Shown here in pieces: positions 16,201 to 30,100 of a DNA stretch of 64,000 bases. Made by a program: the position numbers and the translations under genes. The stretch spans positions 11,470,001 to 11,534,000 of the forward strand of contig OZ176050.1 of NCBI GenBank assembly GCA_964247055.1, read 5' to 3'. This DNA comes from Paragordius varius. Its lineage: Eukaryota; Nematomorpha. The first letter of the stretch is position 1, and the number at the start of each line of letters is the position of its first letter. Below the pieces are notes generated by a model that worked only from the letters and a program-made list of their open reading frames with translations, did not search any database and was not told the DNA's origin.

Positions 16201-19200
16201 GAATGTAAAAAATACCCGTATGAGTATTGTTTATATAAATTTATTGTTAAAATATAATGGCTGAATGTAAAAAATACCCGTATGAGTATGGTTAATATAA
16301 TTTGATTGTTAAAATGTAATAGTTGAATATAATCAATACCCGTATGAGTATTGTTTATATAATTATATTGTTAAAATATAATGGCTGATTGTAAAAAATA
16401 CCCGTATGAGTATGATTAATATAATTTGATTATTAAAATGTAATAGTGGAATGTAATCAATACCCGTATGAGTATTGTTTATATAATTATATTGTTAAAA
16501 TATAATGGCTGAATGTAAACAATACCCGTATGAGTATGGTTAATATAATTTGATTGTTAAAATATAATGGCTGAATGTAAAAATACCCGTATGAGTATGA
16601 TTAATATAATTTGATTGTTAAAATGTAATAGTGGAATATAATCAATACCCGTATGAGTATTGTTTATATAATTATATTGTTAAAATATAATGGCTGAATG
16701 TAAAAAATACCCGTATGAGTATGGTTAATATAATTTGATTGTTAAAATGTAATAGTGGAATGTAATCAATACCCGTATGAGTATTGTTTATATAATTATA
16801 TTGTTAAAATATAATGGCTGAATGTAAAAATACCCGTATGAGTATGATTAATATAATTTGATTGTTAAAATGTAATAGTGGAATATAATCAATACCCGTA
16901 TGAGTATTGTTTATATAATTATATTGTTAAAATATAATGGCTGATTGTAAAAAATACCCGTATGAGTATGATTAATATAATTTGATTATTAAAATGTAAT
17001 AGTGGAATGTAATCAATACCCGTATGAGTATTGTTTATATAATTATATTGTTAAAATATAATGGCTGAATGTAAACAATACCCGTATGAGTATGGTTAAT
17101 ATAATTTGATTGTTAAAATATAATGGCTGAATGTAAAAATACCCGTATGAGTATGATTAATATAATTTGATTGTTAAAATGTAATAGTGGAATGTAATCA
17201 ATACCCGTATGAGTATTGTTTATATAAATTTATTGTTAAAATATAATGGCTGAATGTAAAAAATACCCGTATGAGTATGGTTAATATAATTTGATTGTTA
17301 AAATGTAATAGTGGAATGTAATCAATACCCGTATGAGTATTGTTTATATAATTATATTGTTAAAATATAATGGCTGAATGTAAAAATACCCGTATGAGTA
17401 TGATTAATATAATTTGATTGTTAAAATGTAATAGTGGAATGTAATCCATACCCGTATGAGTATGGTTAATATAATTTGATTGTTAAAATATAATGGCTGA
17501 ATGTAAAAAATACCTGTATGAGTATGATTAATATAATTTGATTGTTAAAATGTAATAGTGGAATATAATCAATACCCGTATGAGTATTGTTTATATAATT
17601 ATATTGTTCAAATATAATGGCTGAATGTAAAAAATACCCGTATGAGTATGGTTAATATAATTTGATTGTTAAAATGTAATAGTGGAATGTAATCAATACC
17701 CGTATGAGTATTGTTTATATAAATTTATTGTTAAAATATAATGGCTGAATGTAAAAAATACCCGTATGAGTATGGTTAATATAATTTGATTGTTAAAATG
17801 TAATAGTGGAATGTAATCAATACCCGTATGAGTATTGTTTATATAATTATATTGTTAAAATATAATGGCTGAATGTAAAAATACCCGTATGAGTATTATT
17901 AATATAATTTGATTGTTAAAATGTAATAGTGGAATATAATCAATACCCGTATGAGTATTGTTTATATAATTATATTGTTAAAATATAATGGCTGAATGTA
18001 AACAATACCCGTATGAGTATGGTTAATATAATTTGATTGTTAAAATATAATGGCTGAATGTAAAAATACCCGTATGAGTATGATTAATATAATTTGATTG
18101 TTAAAATGTAATAGTGGAATATAATCAATACCCGTATGAGTATTGTTTATATAATTATATTGTTAAAATATAATGGCTGAATGTAAAAAATACCCGTATG
18201 AGTATGGTTAATATAATTTGATTGTTAAAATGTAATAGTGGAATATAATCAATACCCGTATGAGTATTGTTTATATAATTATATTGTTAAAATATAATGG
18301 CTGATTGTAAAAAATACCCGTATGAGTATGATTAATATAATTTGATTATTAAAATGTAATAGTGGAATGTAATCAATACCCGTATGAGTATTGTTTATAT
18401 AATTATATTGTTAAAATATAATGGCTGAATGTAAAAATACCCGTATGAGTATTATTAATATAATTTGATTGTTAAAATGTAATAGTGGAATATAATCAAT
18501 ACCCGTATGAGTATTGTTTATATAATTATATTGTTAAAATATAATGGCTGAATGTAAACAATACCCGTATGAGTATGATTAATATAATTTGATTGTTAAA
18601 ATGTAATAGTGGAATGTAATCAATACCCGTATGAGTATTGTTTATATAATTATATTGTTAAAATATAATGGCTGAATGTAAAAATACCCGTATGAGTATT
18701 ATTAATATAATTTGATTGTTAAAATGTAATAGTGGAATATAATCAATACCCGTATGAGTATTGTTTATATAATTATATTGTTAAAATATAATGGCTGAAT
18801 GTAAACAATACCCGTATGAGTATGGTTAATATAATTTGATTGTTAAAATATAATGGCTGAATGTAAAAATACCCGTATGAGTATGATTAATATAATTTGA
18901 TTGTTAAAATGTAATAGTGGAATGTAATCAATACCCGTATGAGTATTGTTTATATAAATTTATTGTTAAAATATAATGGCTGAATGTAAAAAATACCCGT
19001 ATGAGTATGGTTAATATAATTTGATTGTTAAAATGTAATAGTGGAATGTAATCAATACCCGTATGAGTATTGTTTATATAATTATATTGTTAAAATATAA
19101 TGGCTGAATGTAAAAATACCCGTATAGTATGATTAATATAATTTGATTGTTAAAATGTAATAGTGGAATGTAATCCATACCCGTATGAGTATGGTTAATA

Positions 19201-22200
19201 TAATTTGATTGTTAAAATATAATGGCTGAATGTAAAAAATACCTGTATGAGTATGATTAATATAATTTGATTGTTAAAATGTAATAGTGGAATATAATCA
19301 ATACCCGTATGAGTATTGTTTATATAATTATATTGTTAAAATATAATGGCTGAATGTAAAAAATACCCGTATGAGTATGGTTAATATAATTTGATTGTTA
19401 AAATGTAATAGTGGAATGTAATCAATACCCGTATGAGTATTGTTTATATAAATTTATTGTTAAAATATAATGGCTGAATGTAAAAAATACCCGTATGAGT
19501 ATGGTTAATATAATTTGATTGTTAAAATGTAATAGTGGAATGTAATCAATACCCGTATGAGTATTGTTTATATAATTATATTGTTAAAATATAATGGCTG
19601 AATGTAAAAATACCCGTATGAGTATTATTAATATAATTTGATTGTTAAAATGTAATAGTGGAATATAATCAATACCCGTATGAGTATTGTTTATATAATT
19701 ATATTGTTAAAATATAATGGCTGAATGTAAAAAATACCCGTATGAGTATGATTAATATAATTTGATTGTTAAAATATAATGGCTGAATGTAAAAATACCC
19801 GTATGAGTATGATTAATATAATTTGATTGTTAAAATGTAATAGTGGAATATAATCAATACCCGTATGAGTATTGTTTATATAATTATATTGTTAAAATAT
19901 AATGGCTGAATGTAAAAAATACCCGTATGAGTATGATTAATATAATTTGATTGTTAAAATGTAATAGTGGAATGTAATCAATACCCGTATGAGTATTGTT
20001 TATATAATTATATTGTTAAAATATAATGGCTGAATGTAAAAATACCCGTATGAGTATGATTAATATAATTTGATTGTTAAAATGTAATGGTGGAATGTAA
20101 TCAATACCCGTATGAGTATTGTTTATATAAATTTATTGTTAAAATATAATGGCTGAATGTAAAAAATACCCGTATGAGTATGGTTAATATAATTTGATTG
20201 TTAAAATGTAATAGTGGAATGTAATCAATACCCGTATGAGTATTGTTTATATAATTATATTGTTAAAATATAATGGCTGAATGTAAAAATACCCGTATGA
20301 GTATGATTAATATAATTTGATTGTTAAAATGTAATAGTGGAATATAATCAATACCCGTATGAGTATTGTTTATATAATTATATTGTTAAAATATAATGGC
20401 TGAATGTAAAAATACCCGTATGAGTATTATTAATATAGATTGTTAAAATGTAATAGTGGAATATAATCAATACCCGTATGAGTATTGTTTATATAATTAT
20501 ATTGTTAAAATATAATGGCTGAATGTAAAAAATACCCGTATGAGTATGATTAATATAATTTGATTGTTAAAATATAATGGCTGAATGTAAAAATACCCGT
20601 ATGAGTATGATTAATATAATTTGATTGTTAAAATGTAATAGTGGAATATAATCAATACCCGTATGAGTATTGTTTATATAATTATATTGTTAAAATATAA
20701 TGGCTGAATGTAAAAAATACCCGTATGAGTATGATTAATATAATTTGATTGTTAAAATGTAATAGTGGAATGTAATCAATACCCGTATGAGTATTGTTTA
20801 TATAATTATATTGTTAAAATATAATGGCTGAATGTAAAAATACCCGTATGAGTATGATTAATATAATTTGATTGTTAAAATGTAATGGTGGAATGTAATC
20901 AATACCCGTATGAGTATTGTTTATATAAATTTATTGTTAAAATATAATGGCTGAATGTAAAAAATACCCGTATGAGTATGGTTAATATAATTTGATTGTT
21001 AAAATGTAATAGTGGAATGTAATCAATACCCGTATGAGTATTGTTTATATAATTATATTGTTAAAATATAATGGCTGAATGTAAAAATACCCGTATGAGT
21101 ATGATTAATATAATTTGATTGTTAAAATGTAATAGTGGAATATAATCAATACCCGTATGAGTATTGTTTATATAATTATATTGTTAAAATATAATGGCTG
21201 AATGTAAAAAATACCCGTATGAGTATGATTAATATAATTTGATTGTTAAAATGTAATAGTGGAATATAATCAATACCCGTATGAGTATGGTTAATATAAT
21301 TTGATTGTTAAAATGTAATAGTGGAATATAATCAATACCCGTATGAGTATTGTTTATATAATTATATTGTTAAAATATAATGGCTGAATGTAAAAAATAC
21401 CGGTATGAGTATGATTAATATAATTTGATTGTTAAAATGTAATAGTGGAATGTAATCCATACCCGTATGAGTATGGTTAATATAATTTGATTGTTAAAAT
21501 ATAATGGCTGAATGTAAAAAATACCCGTACGAGTATGATTAATATAATTTGATTGTTAAAATGTAATAGTGGAATGTAATCCATACCCGTATGAGTATGG
21601 TTAATATAATTTGATTGTTAAAATATAATGGCTGAATGTAAAAATACCCGTATGAGTATGATTAATATAATTTGATTGTTAAAATGTAATAGTGGAATGT
21701 AATCAATACCCGTATGAGTATTGTTTATATAATTATATTGTTAAAATATAATGGCTGAATGTAAAAATACCCGTATGAGTATGATTAATATAATTTGATT
21801 GTTAAAATGTAATAGTGGAATATAATCAATACCCGTATGAGTATTGTTTATATAATTATATTGTTAAAATATAATGGCTGAATGTAAAAATACCCGTATG
21901 AGTATGATTAATATAATTTGATTGTTAAAATGTAATAGTGGAATATAATCAATACCCGTATGAGTATTGTTTATATAATTATATTGTTAAAATATAATGG
22001 CTGAATGTAAAAAATACCGGTATGAGTATGATTAATATAATTTGATTGTTAAAATGTAATAGTGGAATATAATCAATACCCGTATGAGTATTGTTTATAT
22101 AATTATATTGTTAAAATATAATGGCTGAATGTAAAAAATACCGGTATGAGTATGATTAATATAATTTGATTGTTAAAATGTAATAGTGGAATATAATCAA

Positions 22201-24150
22201 TACCCGTATGAGTATTGTTTATATAATTATATTGTTAAAATATAATGGCTGAATGTAAAAAATACCGGTATGAGTATGATTAATATAATTTGATTGTTAA
22301 AATGTAATAGTGGAATGTAATCCATACCCGTATGAGTATGGTTAATATAATTTGATTGTTAAAATATAATGGCTGAATGTAAAAATACCCGTATGAGTAT
22401 GATTAATATAATTTGATTGTTAAAATGTAATAGTGGAATATAATCAATACCCGTATGAGTATGGTTAATATAATTTGATTGTTATAATATAATGGCTGAA
22501 TGTAAAAAATACCCGTATGAGTATGATTAATATAATTTGATTGTTAAAATGTAATAGTGGAATATAATCAATACCCGTATGAGTATTGTTTATATAATTA
22601 TATTGTTAAAATATAATGGCTGAATGTAAAAAATACCGGTATGAGTATGATTAATATAATTTGATTGTTAAAATGTAATAGTGGAATATAATCAATACCC
22701 GTATGAGTATTGTTTATATAATTATATTGTTAAAATATAATGGCTGAATGTAAAAAATACCGGTATGAGTATGATTAATATAATTTGATTGTTAAAATGT
22801 AATAGTGGAATGTAATCCATACCCGTATGAGTATGGTTAATATAATTTGATTGTTAAAATATAATGGCTGAGTAAAAATACCCGTATGAGTATGATTAAT
22901 ATAATTTGATTGTTAAAATGTAATAGTGGAATGTAATCAATACCCGTATGAGTATTGTTTATATAATTATATTGTTAAAATATAATGGCTGAATGTAAAA
23001 ATACCCGTATGAGTATGATTAATATAATTTGATTGTTAAAATGTAATAGTGGAATATAATCAATACCCGTATGAGTATTGTTTATATAATTATATTGTTA
23101 AAATATAATGGCTGAATGTAAAAAATACCCGTATGAGTATGATTAATATAATTTGATTGTTAAAATGTAATAGTGGAATGTAATCCATACCCGTATGAGT
23201 ATGGTTAATATAATTTGATTGTTAAAATATAATGGCTGAATGTAAAAAATACCTGTATGAGTATGATTAATATAATTTGATTGTTAAAATGTAATAGTGG
23301 AATATAATCAATACCCGTATGAGTATTGTTTATATAATTATATTGTTAAAATATAATGGCTGAATGTAAAAAATACCCGTATGAGTATGGTTAATATAAT
23401 TTGATTGTTAAAATGTAATAGTGGAATGTAATCAATACCCGTATGAGTATTGTTTATATAAATTTATTGTTAAAATATAATGGCTGAATGTAAAAAATAC
23501 CCGTATGAGTATGGTTAATATAATTTGATTGTTAAAATGTAATAGTGGAATGTAATCAATACCCGTATGAGTATTGTTTATATAATTATATTGTTAAAAT
23601 ATAATGGCTGAATGTAAAAATACCCGTATGAGTATGATTAATATAATTTGATTGTTAAAATGTAATAGTGGAATATAATCAATACCCGTATGAGTATTGT
23701 TTATATAATTATATTGTTAAAATATAATGGCTGAATGTAAACAATACCCGTATGAGTATGGTTAATATAATTTGATTGTTAAAATATAATGGCTGAATGT
23801 AAAAAATACCCGTATGAGTATGATTAATATAATTTGATTGTTAAAATGTAATAGTGGAATGTAATCAATACCCGTATGAGTATTGTTTATATAATTATAT
23901 TGTTAAAATATAATGGCTGAATGTAAACAATACCCGTATGAGTATGGTTAATATAATTTGATTGTTAAAATATAATGGCTGAAAAAAATACCCGTATGAG
24001 TATGGTTAATATAATTTGATTGTTAAAATGTAATAGTGGAATATAATCAATACCCGTATGAGTATTGTTTATATAATTATATTGTTAAAATATAATGGCT
24101 GAATGTAAACAATACCCGTATGAGTATGGTTAATATAATTTGATTGCTAA
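10255..24150 (+). repeat. 62-bp satellite array, block 3 (expanded copy of block 1)
   Basis: This is the A+B dimer satellite again. Its first 200 bp or more repeat bases 1 onward essentially exactly: base 1 matches 10255, including the rare 'ataatgatattgttat' and 'taccggtatg' variants. Rare variants of block 1 recur here in the same order (390 to 11698, 1556 to 15101, 2421 to 15968, 2901 to 16323, 7119 to 21524, 7970 to 22872). The two blocks are therefore paralogous copies of one super-repeat, with extra local duplications in this one. No ORF or inserted element was seen. Confidence 0.95.
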
Positions 24151-27100
24151 AATAGAATGGCTGAATGTAAGCAATACCCGTATGAGTATGGTTAATATAA
24201 TTTGAATATTAAAATTTAATGGCTGAACGTAAACAATACCCATATGAGTATGGTTAATATAATTTGATTGTTAAGATAGAATGGCTGAATGTAAGCAATA
24301 TCCGTATGAGTATGGTTAATATAATTTGAATATTAAAATTTAATGGCTGAATGTAAGCAATACCCGTATGAGTATGGTTAATATAATTTGATTGTTAAAA
24401 TAGAATGGCTGAATGTAAGCAATACCCGTATGAGTATGGTTAATATAATTTGAATATTAAAATTTAATGGCTGAATGTAAGCAATACCCGTATGAGTATG
24501 GTTAATATAATTTGAATATTAAAATTGAATGGCTGAATGTAAGCAATACCCGTATGAGTATGGTTAATATAATTTGATTGTTAAAATAGAATGGCTGAAT
24601 GTAAGCAATACCCGTATGAGTATGGTTAATAAAATTTGATTGTTAAAATAGAATGGCTGAATGTAAGCAATACCCGTATGAGTATGGTTAATATAATTTG
24701 ATTGTTAAAATATAATGGCTGAATGTAAACAATACCCGTATGAATATGGTTAATATAATTTGATTGTTAAAATAGAATGGCTGAATGTAAGCAATACCCG
24801 TATGAGTATGGTTAATATAATTTGAATATTAAAATTTAATGGCTGAACGTAAACAATACACATATGAGTATGGTTAATATAATTTGATTGTTAAAATAGA
24901 ATGGCTGAATGTAAGCAATACCCGTATGAGTATGGTTAATATAATTTGAATATTAAAATTTAATGAATGAATGTAAGCAATACTAGTATGAGTATGGTTA
25001 ATAAAATTTAAATATTAAAATAGAATGGCTGAATGTAAGCAATACCCGTATGAGTATGGTTAATATAATTTGATTGTTAAAATATAATGGCTGAATGTAA
25101 ACAATACCCGTATGAATATGGTTAATATAATTTGATTGTTAAAATTATGGCTGAATGTAAACAATACCCGTATGAGTATGGTTAATATAATTTGAATATT
25201 AAAATTTAATGGCTGAACGTAAACAATACACATATGAGTATGGTTAATATAATTTGATTGTTAAAATAGAATGGCTGAATGTAAGCAATACCCGTATGAG
25301 TATGGTTAATATAATTTGAATATTAAAATTTAATGAATGAATGTAAGCAATACTAGTATGAGTATGGTTAATATAATTTGATTGTTAAAATTTAATGGCT
25401 GAATGTAAGCAATACCCGTATGAGTATGGTTAATATAATTTGATTGTTAAAATATAATGGCTGAATGTAAACAATACCCGTATGAATATGGTTAATATAA
25501 TTTGATTGTTAAAATAGAATGGCTGAATGTAAGCAATACCCGTATGAGTATGGTTAATATAATTTGAATATTAAAATTTAATGGCTGAACGTAAACAATA
25601 CACATATGAGTATGGTTAATATAATTTGATTGTTAAAATAGAATGGCTGAATGTAAGCAATACCCGTATGAGTATGGTTAATATAATTTGAATATTAAAA
25701 TTTAATGAATGAATGTAAGCAATACTAGTATGAGTATGGTTAATAAAATTTAAATATTAAAATAGAATGGCTGAATGTAAGCAATACCCGTATGAGTATG
25801 GTTAATATAATTTGATTGTTAAAATATAATGGCTGAATGTAAACAATACCCGTATGAATATGGTTAATATAATTTGATTGTTAAAATAGAATGGCTGAAT
25901 GTAAGCAATACCCGTATGAGTATGGTTAATAAAATTTAAATATTAAAATTTAATGGCTGAATGTAAGCAATACCCGTATGAGTATGGTTAATATAATTTG
26001 ATTGTTAAAATAGAATGGCTGAATGTAAACAATTCCCGTATGAGTATGGTTAATATAAATTGATTGTTAAAATAGAATGGCTGAATGTAAACAATACCCG
26101 TATGAGTATGGTTAATATAATTTGATTGTTAAAATAGAATGGCTGAATGTAAGCAATACCCGTATGAGTATGGTTAATATAATTTGATTGTTAAAATAGA
26201 ATGGCTGAATGTAAACAATTCCCGTATGAGTATGGTTAATATAAATTGATTGTTAAAATAGAATGGCTGAATGTAAACAATACCCGTATGAGTATGGTTA
26301 ATATAATTTGATTGTTAAAATTATGGCTGAATGTAAACAATACCCGTATGAGTATGGTTAATATAATTTGATTGTTAAAATAGAATGGCTGAATGTAAGC
26401 AATACCCGTATGAGTATGGTTAATATAATTTGAATATTAAAATTTAATGGCTGAACGTAAACAATACCCATATGAGTATGGTTAATATAATTTGATTGTT
26501 AAAATAGAATGGCTGAATGTAAGCAATACCCGTATGAGTATGGTTAATATAATTTAAATATTAAAATTTAATGGCTGAATGTAAGCAATACCCGTATGAG
26601 TATGGTTAATATAATTTGATTGTTAAAATTATGGCTGAATGTAAACAATACCCGTATGAGTATGGTTAATATAATTTGAATATTAAAATTTAATGGCTGA
26701 ACGTAAACAATACCCATATGTGTATGGTTAATATAATTTGATTTTTAAAATAGAATGGCTGAATGTAAGCAATACCCGTATGAGTATGGTTAATATAATT
26801 TGATTGTTAAAATTATGGCTGAATGTAAACAATACCCGTATGAGTATGGTTAATATTATTTGAATATTAAAATTTAATGAATGAATGTAAGCAATACCCG
26901 TATGAGTATGGTTAATATAATTTGATTGTTAAAATATAATGGCTGAATGTAAGCAATACCCGCATGAGTATGGTTAATATAATTTGATTGTTAAAATAGA
27001 ATGGCTGAATGTAAGCAATACCCGTATGAGTATGGTTAATATTATTTAAATATTAAAATTTAATGAATGAATGTAAGCAATACCCGTATGAGTATGGTTA

Positions 27101-30100
27101 ATATAATTTGATTGTTAAAATATAATGGCTGAATGTAAGCAATACCCGTATGAGTATGGTTAATATAATGTGATTATTAAAATTTAATGGCTGAATGTAA
27201 ACATTACCCGCATGAGTATGGTTAATATAATTTGATTGTTAAAATAGAATGGCTGAATGTAAGCAATACCCGTATGAGTATGGTTAATATAATTTGATTG
27301 TTAAAATAGAATGGCTGAATGTAAGCATTACCCGTATGAGTATGGTTAATATAATTTGATTGTTAAAATATAATGGCTGAATGTAAACAATACCCATATG
27401 AGTATGGTTAATATAATGTGAATATTAAAATTTAATGGCTGAATGTAAACATTACCCGCATGAGTATGGTTAATATAATTTGATTGTTAAAATATAATGG
27501 CTGAATGTAAACAATACCCATATGAGTATGGTTAATATAATGTGAATATTAAAATTTAATGGCTGAATGTAAGCAATACCCGTATGAGTATGGTTAATAT
27601 AATTTGATTATTAAAATTTAATGGCTGAATGTAAGCAATACCCGTATGAGTATGGTTAATATAATTTGATTGTTAAAATAGAATGGCTGAATGTAAGCAA
27701 TACCCGTATGAGTATGGTTAATATAATTTGAATATTAAAATTTAATGGCTGAATGTAAGCAATACCCGTATGAGTATGGTTAATATAATTTGAATATTAA
27801 AATTGAATGGCTGAATGTAAGCAATACCCGTATGAGTATGGTTAATATAATTTGATTGTTAAAATATAATGGCTGAATGTAAACAATACCCGTATGAGTA
27901 TGGTTAATATAATTTGATTGTTAAAATTTAATGGCTGAATGTAAGCAATACCCGTATGAGTATGGTTAATATAATTTGATTGTTAAAATAGAATGGCTGA
28001 ATGTAAGCAATACCCGTATGAGTATGGTTAATATAATTTGAATATTAAAATTTAATGGCTGAACGTAAACAATACACATATGAGTATGGTTAATATAATT
28101 TGATTGTTAAAATAGAATGGCTGAATGTAAGCAATACCCGTATGAGTATGGTTAATATAATTTGATTGTTAAAATATAATGGCTGAATGTAAACAATACC
28201 CGTATGAGTATGGTTAATATAATTTGATTGTTAAAATAGAATGGCTGAATGTAAGCAATACTAGTATGAGTATGGTTAATATAATTTGATTGTTAAAATT
28301 TAATGGCTGAATGTAAGCAATACCCGTATGAGTATGGTTAATATAATTTGATTGTTAAAATAGAATGGCTGAATGTAAGCAATACCCGTATGAGTATGGT
28401 TAAAATAATTTGATTGTTAAAATAGAATGGCTGAATGTAAGCAATACCCGTATGAGTATGGTTAATATTATTTGAATATTAAAATTTAATGAATGAATGT
28501 AAGCAATACCCGTATGAGTATGGTTAATATAATTTGATTGTTAAAATATAATGGCTGAATGTAAGCAATACCCGTATGAGTATGGTTAATATAATGTGAT
28601 TATTAAAATTTAATGGCTGAATGTAAACATTACCCGCATGAGTATGGTTAATATAATTTGATTGTTAAAATAGAATGGCTGAATGTAAGCAATACCCGTA
28701 TGAGTATGGTTAATATTATTTGAATATTAAAATTTAATGGCTGAGCGTAAACAATACCTATATGAGTATGGGAAATATAATTTGATTGTTAAAATAGAAT
28801 GCCTGAATGTAAACAATACCCGTATGAGTATGGTTAATATAATTTGATTGTTAAAATTATGGCTGAATGTAAACAATACCCATATGAGTATGGTTAATAT
28901 AATTTGATTGTTAAAATAGAATGGCTGAATGTAAGCAATACCCGTATGAGTATGGTTAATATAATGTGATTATTAAAATTTAATGGCTGAATGTAAACAT
29001 TACCCGCATGAGTATGGTTAATATAATTTGATTGTTAAAATAGAATGGCTGAATGTAAGCAATACCCGTATGAGTATGGTTAATATTATTTGAATATTAA
29101 AATTTAATGGCTGAACGTAAACAATACCTATATGAGTATGGGAAATATAATTTGATTGTTAAAATAGAATGGCTGAATGTAAACAATACCCGTATGAGTA
29201 TGGTTAATATAATTTGATTGTTAAAATAGAATGGCTGAATGTAAACAATACCCGTATGAGTATGGTTAATATAATTTGATTGTTAAAATAGAATGGCTGA
29301 ATGTAAGCAATACCCGTATGAGTATGGTTAATATAATTTTAATATTAAAATTTAATGGCTGAATGTAAGCAATACCCGTATGAGTATGGTTAATATAATT
29401 TGAATATTAAAATAAAATGGCTGAATGTAAGCAATACCCGTATGAGTATGGTTAATATAATTTGATTGTTAAAATATAATGGCTGAATGTAAGCAATACC
29501 CGTATGAGTATGGTTAATATAATTTGATTGTTAAAATAGAATGGCTGAATGTAAGCAATACCCGTATGAGTATGGTTAATATAATTTGATTGTTAAAATT
29601 TAATGGCTGAATGTAAGCAATACCCGTATGAGTATGGTTAATATAATTTGATTGTTAAAATAGAATGGCTGAATGTAAACAATACCCATATGAGTATGGT
29701 TAATATAATTTGATTGTTAAAATATAATGGCTGAATGTAAACAATACCCGTATGAGTATGGTTAATATAATTTGATTGTTAAAATTTAATGGCTGAATGT
29801 AAGCAATACCCGTATGAGTATGGTTAATATAATTTGAATATTAAAATTTAATGAATGAATGTAAGCAATACCCGTATGAGTATGGTTAATATAATTTGAT
29901 TATTAAAATTTAATGGCTGAATGTAAGCAATACCCGTATGAGTATGGTTAATATAATTTGATTGTTAAAATTTAATGGCTGAATGTAAGCAATACCCGTA
30001 TGAGTATGGTTAATATAATTTGATTGTTAAAATAGAATGGCTGAATGTAAGCAATACCCGTATGAGTATGGTTAATATAATTTGATTGTTAAAATAGAAT

